DNA of 64,000 nucleotides. Origin: Cladopsammia gracilis (lineage: Eukaryota > Cnidaria > Anthozoa > Scleractinia > Dendrophylliidae). The position numbers and the translations under genes were made by a program. Of this stretch, positions 59,901 to 64,000 are shown in pieces. The notes beneath the pieces are model-generated. The model searched no databases. It worked only from the letters and a program-made list of their open reading frames with translations, and was not told where the DNA came from. Numbering within the stretch: position 1 is the stretch's first letter; every line of letters begins with the position of its first letter. The stretch is from positions 548,501-612,500 of the forward strand of contig JAJGOT010000452.1 in assembly GCA_022457155.1 (NCBI GenBank), given 5' to 3'.

Positions 59901-61584
59901 GGGGTTAGAAATCATAATTTTCTATAGTTTTCCGTAAGAACGATAGAACAATTAAATAACTGGGTCATTCATAAGAGCCCGCTTTAATACGGACAGCTTC
60001 TGCGGTTTGTTTGGTTTCCATATTAATGGGGTTTGACTGTAAACGCAAAGCCTACTTTAAGGGTCTGATCGAGTGAACTTGGGGCCTGTTTATATGGTCT
60101 CCGAGACAACCCTCCCCCCCCCCCCCCCCCCCCCCCGTTACCCTGGCCGAGCTAACTTTTCACTTATTTCTTTGAAAAATTCAACCAACCGTTTACATGA
60201 GAATCGTGACTCGTCTCGGTTGGGCGAGTTGTCTCGTCTCGACAGGTAGGGTAACCCTGGCAAGCGGGACAACTTTTTTCTCATATAAACACTTTGGCTC
60301 GCCTACCCGGGACAGCTCACGGCGTTCTGCGTGTCACGGAAAGCTAAGTTTTTAGGTTTAAGAATACAAATTCCATTAAAGAAGTAAAATGTAAATCAGC
60401 AAAGCCCACAGTGATTGAATGAATGAAACAAAGTCAAAAGAACAGGTATACGATAGCCATATTTAGATTTGAATATTTACGTAGCGTTGTGAATATTTAA
60501 GTAGGGTCAACTTTGACTGGGTCAGGGACAACATTCTCGGGTACCCGAGACCATATAAACAGGCCCTCAGTAGTCATCTCTCCTCTTCGATTTGTGTGTA
60601 AGGTTCCTATTAGTTTGATTAATTGTCGGTAGCCCGAGAAAGATATTAGCCTGCGTCCAGGCTTATTTGTTTGGCATGAAGGCATAACAACTTCATATTA
60701 TCTCCGTCATTTGTTTTAATACAATGTCTTTATTTAATTCCTCGAGAAATCGCTTAAGTTTGATGACACGAAAAGAAAGCAATGAATTTATTTTAACTGG
60801 TTAATAACGTAATGTACTGCGAAACGTAACACACATATAGCTGAAGAGACTCGACTGAAAAGATTGTTACAACCATTACAATTACATTACATGACGAAGA
60901 AAAAAAGTACAGTAATGTTTGAAGCAACATAAGCAGTCTCAGTCAAATGAAATCAAACTTAATCATTAAATTACTCATACTACACTACCGGCTTTCCCGT
61001 GTGCGAATCTCACATACTGCTCTTCTGAAATAATCGCTTTTCCATCTGCCATTAATTCAGCGACGTTCAATCGATCAACCTGAGTGTGGTCTGGATATTT
61101 AACCAGAAGCAAACAAATTATAAACTGAGATTAGTATTTTCTACTGACGTACATGTTAGAAGAAGTACTTTGTAAATAATTCGGTTAGTTTTTGTGAAAG
61201 GCAACACAATGCTTCCAGTATATATACTTGTCTAATGACGCAGTATCGTGGTTTATATTGTGTTTGCCCAGTCGATCACTTAGCTTTGAAAACGGAAAGA
61301 AGACACCAAAATATGCAAAACATATTGCAGCAATCAACATGAATATGCAGTTTGGATTCCGGTACAGGAAACTTAGCGATCTATATCGATGTATATTAAT
61401 GTAATATACTGAAACAGATGAAAAACAAGCGAAATTGCGACAGGAGAAGGATTCACGACGACAATATTATAATCACATACTTCTTTTAACAGGAATCAGA
61501 TCGTTACCAGAAAGTAAAGACCAAATATACGTACCAAATTCAACAATGTCCCACCGACAGTGTTGTTATTTCTGCCGTCGCCAT
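44033..61584 (-). CDS. TRPA-family cation channel (12 exons, 1130 aa model)
   Basis: Exons on the minus strand: 61555-61584, 61014-61079, 58007-58383, 55689-56029, 54616-54889, 51713-52040, 50770-50972, 49842-50177, 48297-49128, 45655-45864, 45137-45312, 44033-44252. Every junction is GT-AG and every phase matches. The protein has about 16 ankyrin repeats (residues about 105-652, e.g. TPLHLAASNKHTAACVLLIS) and a pre-S1 linker. Segments S1-S5 follow at about 750-929, a pore with MMVGEMDYTDLL near 946-957, S6 (YVMFLLFVLSVSIILMNLL), VGLAVGDI, and a C-terminal coiled coil (LDRQQLERQEERIKNLQASV). This order defines TRPA channels: plasma-membrane, calcium-permeable, sensing irritants or temperature. 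The length equals the usual TRPA1 size of about 1100 residues. The two first exons are the least certain part; the gene could start elsewhere. TRPA1 against other TRPA subfamilies was not resolved. Confidence 0.9.
44604..44890 (+). repeat. Dispersed repeat, copy 2 (partner at 1384-1680), in TRPA intron 11
   Basis: Colinear with the copy at 1384-1680 but carrying a few indels (an insert near 44725). Unclassified repeat without ORF. Confidence 0.75.
45137..45312 (-). CDS. TRPA exon 11, post-S6 segment
   Basis: Begins VGLAVGDIDSIQKTATLR, the TRPA hallmark directly after S6, and ends FVQK at donor AA|GTAAGT. Residues 1000-1058. Confidence 0.95.
45655..45864 (-). CDS. TRPA exon 10, pore helix, filter and S6
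   Basis: 210 nt, phase 0 on both sides, residues 930-999. DNFSSVWLSFVKVVVMMVGE forms the pore helix and filter; S6 ends LMNLL at TTG|GTGAGT. The filter has Gly-Glu where vertebrate TRPA1 has Gly-Asp. Confidence 0.95.
46930..47349. mobile_element. TTAA-flanked foldback MITE, 420 bp, in TRPA intron 9
   Basis: TTAA at 46926-46929 and 47350-47353. The ends AGGGAACCTCCATTGT and complement ACAATGGAGGTTCCCT. The arms are nearly as long as half the element, with aaaatggcggc and gccgccatttt facing each other. Confidence 0.9.
48297..49128 (-). CDS. TRPA exon 9, pre-S1 linker and S1-S5
   Basis: 832 nt, residues 652-929. Acceptor TTACTCTAG|GTGGAAC. Membrane segments: FALFLVFVVLFSFFVV (S1), AIPAVIFTFIIVKIMV (S2), FLDLLLYSTSMIYILPYV (S3), WIAGTFALLLCYVNLCL (S4), TFLKVITIFAIVLIGFALLF (S5). 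Ends LLKEE at donor GAG|GTACGT. Confidence 0.95.
49842..50177 (-). CDS. TRPA exon 8, last ankyrin repeats
   Basis: 336 nt with about four repeats (SKGADIAAQDN, TPLHLATKAGSLETVQYLL, TPLHLACAYNRLDVLKFLL, GLDLAIEWDSVEVARTLV). Ends KHK plus AG at AG|GTATGT and splices directly to RWNEVV in the next exon. Confidence 0.95.
50770..50972 (-). CDS. TRPA exon 7, ankyrin repeats
   Basis: 203 nt, residues 473-540: ILDILLKHSFSAEPHDINER, IPLHHAAENGSLECIKSLL, then TPLHLAASNKHT. Acceptor CTTCGACAG|ATTCTC and donor CACAC|GTGAGT. Confidence 0.92.
51369..51660 (+). repeat. Dispersed repeat, copy 2, interrupted by a TAA-flanked MITE (TRPA intron 6)
   Basis: Partner of 33098-33260. The MITE at 51520-51639 splits it; flanks atagaagcttc and gagctgcgac correspond to the continuous sequence in the partner. 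Confidence 0.85.
51520..51639. mobile_element. MITE 'GGCCCAGTTCAAACGTCG', copy 2, 120 bp, TAA duplication
   Basis: GGCCCAGTTC...GAACTGGGCC flanked by TAA on each side (51517-51519, 51640-51642). The uninterrupted relative at about 33250 has one CAA there, which confirms the boundaries. A 3-bp TAA duplication fits PIF/Harbinger-type MITEs. Confidence 0.9.
51713..52040 (-). CDS. TRPA exon 6, ankyrin repeats
   Basis: 328 nt, residues 363-472: AAIYNQTKIAEILLEKGADV, TPFLIAVVKGAKETAAMLL, CLHLAVTHRQVEMVHLLL, AIHLAACYEESE. Acceptor TTTTTTAG|GGCTGC lies only about 28 bp from a 1.7 kb foldback insertion. Confidence 0.95.
52072..53763. mobile_element. TTAA-flanked foldback element, 1692 bp, in TRPA intron 5
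   Basis: TTAA at 52068-52071 and 53764-53767. The ends GTGGCTGTCTGACCC and the complement GGGAGACAGCCAC. The arms are about 400-450 bp (52072-52470 against 53310-53763), for example acatttcgtttggtctcaaa against tttgagaccaaacgaaatgt. The middle has no transposase. Confidence 0.9.
54616..54889 (-). CDS. TRPA exon 5, ankyrin repeats
   Basis: 274 nt, residues 272-363: AKKQCPSLKDFLDDRDVEDT, ALHMSCLKGYSRIAELLLRH, TPLHLTAIHGHEETTRLLIS. Acceptor TTGTTTCCAG|CGAAG, donor CATCT|GTAAGT. Confidence 0.95.
55138..55568. mobile_element. TA-flanked inverted-repeat MITE, 431 bp, in TRPA intron 4
   Basis: CAGTAAAAACCTGCAAGTAA at the left, complement ttacttgcgggtttttactg at the right, TA on both outer sides. 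The word aagaacctgtttagcct occurs repeatedly inside, in both directions. Tc1/mariner-type by target site. Confidence 0.85.
55689..56029 (-). CDS. TRPA exon 4, ankyrin repeats
   Basis: 341 nt, residues 158-272: HKNTEVVKALLQRGADPSIP, TPLLFAARKGYSEIASLLL, TPFLAACFGGDRSLCEMLL, ALHFAALNGKVEICETLIST. Acceptor TTTACTCCAG|GCACAA, donor CTACAG|GTACAT. Confidence 0.95.
56955..57305. repeat. (ATT)n / (AAT)n microsatellites and A-rich stretch in TRPA intron 3
   Basis: About 13 ATT units at 56955-56994, then gataataataataacc; a second, imperfect ATT run at about 57265-57305. The remainder of intron 3 (56030-58006) shows no exon; a 75-bp hairpin sits at about 57590-57664. Confidence 0.85.
58007..58383 (-). 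CDS. TRPA exon 3, pre-ankyrin region and first repeats
   Basis: 377 nt, residues 33-158. Begins SPSTRSKLSLSGATVV after CTCAGAG|AGC (an alternative AG lies two bases upstream) and contains DNDGCTILHHAARCNHVDTV and ENNGYTALHVAVR. Donor TTAG|GTACGT. An ATG inside the upstream intron frame (58398) is not needed. Confidence 0.85.
58963..59602. mobile_element. 640-bp near-perfect palindrome (foldback element) in TRPA intron 2
   Basis: ttttttgcttgctagagtgg at the left is mirrored by ccactctaaaatcactctag with caaaaaa at the right. Homology persists to the centre near 59290 (cagagttgaagtagagtgat with tttacttcaact). The arms are about 310 bp with few mismatches and no spacer of note. No ORF. Confidence 0.92.
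60082..60566. mobile_element. Inverted-repeat MITE, about 485 bp, with a poly-C tract (TRPA intron 2)
   Basis: GGGCCTGTTTATATGGTCTC at the left and gagaccatataaacaggccc at the right. A run of about 23 C at 60114-60136 sits just inside the left end and may be imprecisely sequenced. No coding sequence. Confidence 0.8.
61014..61079 (-). CDS. TRPA exon 2 (candidate, 22 codons)
   Basis: Acceptor CACACTCAG|GTTGATC and donor GCAGTAT|GTGAGA enclose VDRLNVAELMADGKAIISEE and QY in phase 0, joining in frame to both neighbours. If the donor is not used the frame ends at TGA (60975) after 12 more codons. No homolog is known to me. It could instead be the last exon of a micro-gene. Confidence 0.5.
61555..61584 (-). 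CDS. TRPA exon 1 (candidate start, 10 codons)
   Basis: ATG in a strong context (AAACATGGCG) gives MATAEITTLS up to CTGTCG|GTGGGA, phase 0 with the next exon. A better donor (TTTG|GTACGT at 61534) lies 20 bases on, but the frame hits TGA before it, so the donor choice is unsure. The alternative is a 5' untranslated exon with a short upstream ORF. Confidence 0.4.
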
Positions 61585-61719
61585 GTTTATCTTGCTGTTT
61601 CGAAGAACAATTTCAATTGAATCAGCCAATTTAAGTTTACACACGCAATATGGCGCGCCATTCGTTTCAAAATTACTTTTGTCTATTGTTGAGAATTCAG
61701 CTATTATTAATGTCTATAA

Positions 61720-64000
61720 ACATGGTCAGTTGCATATAACTCGCTCAGTCGCCTACATCTGTTAATTTGTGTATTGTCATTATTCAGTTGATCAGTATTA
61801 CGTTCTCCGTCGATAATGTATTAGTTTATCAGTCGGTCTGTCACACGTCTACAACTTGGTTGTGTATAGTACTCGGTCAGTTGTGCGTATTCCTCGGTCG
61901 GTTACGTCTTAATTACTCGGTCGGTTGTGCGTATTTCTCTCTCAGTTTGAGTGTATTTATTGGTCAGTTGTCTGTATTACTCCGTCAGTTGTGTGTATAA
62001 CTCGGTCAGTTGTGTGTATTACTCTGTCGGTTGTGTGTGTTACTCTGTCAGTTGTGTGTATTACTCGGTCAGTTGTGCGTTTTCCTCGGTCGGTTTGGTG
62101 TATAACTCGGTCAGTTGTGTGTAGTACTCGGTCAGTTGTGCGTGATAACACGATCAGTTGCGTTAATTACTCGGTCAGTTGTGTGTATTACTCGGTCAGT
62201 TGTGCGTTTTTGCTCGGTCAGTTGTGCGTTTTCCTCGGTCGGTTTATGTGTATAACTCGGTCAGTTGTGTGTATTACTCGGTCAGTTGTGCGTTTTACTC
62301 GGTCATTTGTGCGTTTTCCTCGGTCGGTTTGTGTGTATAACTCGGTCAGTTGTGTGTATTACTCGGTCAGTTGTGCGTTTTACTCGGTCAGTTGTCGGTA
62401 TTACTCGGTCGGTTGCGTGTATTACTTGGTCAGTTGTGTGTATTACTAGGTCAGTTGTGCGTTTTACTCGGTCAGTTGTGTGTATTACTGACGGTCAGTT
62501 GTGCGTATTACTCGGTCAGTTGTGTGTTTTACTCGGTCAGTTGTGCGTTTTACTCGGACGATTGTGTATATTATTCGGTCAGTTCTGCGTTTTCCTCGAT
62601 CATTAGTGCGTTTTCCTCGGTCGGTTTGTGTGTATAACTCGGTCAGTTGTGTCTAGTACTCGGTCAGTTGTGCGTATAACTCGGTCAGTTGTGTGTATTA
62701 CTCGGTCAGTTGTGCGTATTACTTGGTCAGTTGTGTGTATTATTACTCTGTCAGTTGTGAATCGGTCAGTTGCGTGTAAGTAATTACTCGGTCAGTTGTG
62801 TGTAGTACTCGGTCAGTTGTGCGTGATAACACGGTCAGTTGCGTTAATTACTCGGTCAGTTGTGTGTATTACTCGGTCAGTTGTGCGTTTTACTCGGTTA
62901 ATTGTGTGTATTACTCGGTCAGTTCTGCGTTTTCCTCGGTCAGTAGTGCGTTTTCCTCGGTCGGTTTGTGTGTATAACTCGGTCAGTTGTGTCTAGTACT
63001 CGGTCAGTTGTGCGTATAACTCGGTCAGTTGTGTGTATTACTCGGTCAGTTGTGCGTATTACTTGGTCAGTTGTGTGTATTATTACTCTGTCAGCTGTGA
63101 ATCGGTCAGTTGTGTGTAAGTAATTACTCGGTCAGTTGTGTGTAGTACTCGGTCAGTTGTGCGTGATAACACGGTCAGTTGCGTTAATTACTCGGTCAGT
63201 TGTGTGTATTACTCGGTCAGTTGTGCGTTTTACTCGGTTAATTGTGTGTATTACTCGGTCAGTTCTGCGTTTTCCTCGGTCAGTAGTGCGTTTTCCTCGG
63301 TCGGTTTGTGTGTATAACTCGGTCAGTTGTGTCTAGTACTCGGTCAGTTGTGCGTATAACTCGGTCAGTTGTGTGTATTACTCGGTCAGTTGTGCCTATT
63401 ACTAACTTGGTCAGTTGTGTGTATTACTCTGTCAGCTGTTACTCGGTCAGTTGTGTGTAAGTAATTACTCGGTCAATTTTCTGTATTACTCGGTCGGTTG
63501 TGTGTATAACTCGGTCAGTTGTGCGTATTACTTGGTCAGTTGTGCGTTTTCCTCGGTCGGTTTGTGTGTATAACTCGGTCAGTTGTGTGTATTACTCGGT
63601 CAGTTGTGGGTATTACTCGGTCAGTTGTGCGTATTACTTTGTCAGTTGTGTGTTTTCCTCGGTCGGTTTGTGTGTATAACTCGGTCAGTTGTGTGTATTA
63701 CTTGGTCAGTTGTGCGTTTTACTCGGTCAGTTGTGTGTATTACTCGGTCAGTTGTGCGTTTCACTCGGTCAGTTGTGCGTATTACTTGGTCAGTTGTGCG
63801 TTTTCCTCGGTCGGTTTGTGTGTATAACTCGGTCAGTTGTGTGTATTACTCGGTCAGTTGTGTGTATTACTCGGTCAGTTGTGCGTATTACTTTGTCAGT
63901 TGTGTGTTTTCCTCGGTCGGTTTGTGTGTATAACTCGGTCAGTTGTGTGTATTACTTGGTCAGTTGTCACGTTTTACTCGGTCAGTTGTGTGTATTACTC
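61720..64000. repeat. 21-bp-unit satellite array with 340-bp higher-order repeat
   Basis: The basic unit is TCGGTCAGTTGTGTGTATTAC, degenerate at the start (61720-61920) and regular after that, and it runs off the window end. From about 62629 a 340-bp block (with gtctagtactcgg, gcgtgataacac and gcgttaattactc) comes twice in near-identical form, then partly a third time. The unit length is a multiple of three, so long frames reading VCITRSV or CVYYSVS repeats are open; these are artefacts. Confidence 0.95.

Noticed and set aside
61925..63933. Repetitive ORFs in the satellite (VCITRSV-like repeats)
   Set aside because: A 21-bp unit cannot change frame, so open frames are expected. There is no start context, composition or splice evidence for a protein.
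61720..64000. CRISPR array
   Set aside because: Units are contiguous and degenerate with no unique spacers, and the context is eukaryotic.

Overview
The window looks like nuclear DNA of an anthozoan cnidarian, most probably a stony coral. It is AT-rich and intron-rich and crowded with inverted-repeat transposons. It carries a multi-exon TRPA channel gene, a Penelope-like retroelement and tandem genes for secreted aspartate-rich proteins. I see no bacterial features. The taxon is an inference; no marker gene was checked.

1-4.9 kb: non-coding DNA with transposon debris (two LINE 3' ends, a hairpin MITE and a 1.05 kb TA-flanked inverted-repeat element). 4.9-21.1 kb: two tandem paralogous units, A (about 4880-9695) and B (about 11560-21070). 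Each carries one minus-strand gene for a secreted acidic Ser-Gly-Asp repeat protein. I could resolve both splice structures. A short first exon encodes a signal peptide. A terminal exon encodes the repeats and a hydrophobic C-terminus of GPI-anchor type. Gene B has an additional 120-nt phase-symmetric exon and a greatly expanded repeat. Gene A is predicted at 205 aa and gene B at 585 aa. This pair is the most interesting item in the window and the best candidate for an undescribed system, possibly biomineral or matrix related. Unit B also received three neighbouring TTAA-flanked inverted-repeat elements and a fourth inside the gene.

21.1-43.3 kb: mostly non-coding. It contains a triplicated 188-bp repeat, a LINE end, and a second large direct segmental duplication (about 24.1-32.6 kb against 34.4-43.3 kb). 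Each arm of the duplication ends in a tRNA-Leu(AAG) copy. The first arm was interrupted by a 5'-truncated Penelope-like element (reverse transcriptase plus GIY-YIG, hammerhead-like motif) and by a second Penelope N-terminal fragment. The interval between the arms holds a pair of terminal-inverted-repeat elements enclosing a tRNA-like sequence. The second arm has a long GT microsatellite and a helicase remnant.

43.3-61.6 kb: one minus-strand gene for a TRPA-type cation channel, modelled in 12 exons whose phases all agree (1130 aa). It has about 16 ankyrin repeats, six transmembrane segments with a pore, and a C-terminal coiled coil. Its introns hold TTAA, TA and TAA-flanked inverted repeats and a 640-bp palindrome. 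61.7-64.0 kb: a 21-bp-unit satellite array with 340-bp higher-order periodicity, directly upstream of the TRPA start and running off the window.

All calls come from reading the sequence. No alignment, transcript or database search was possible.
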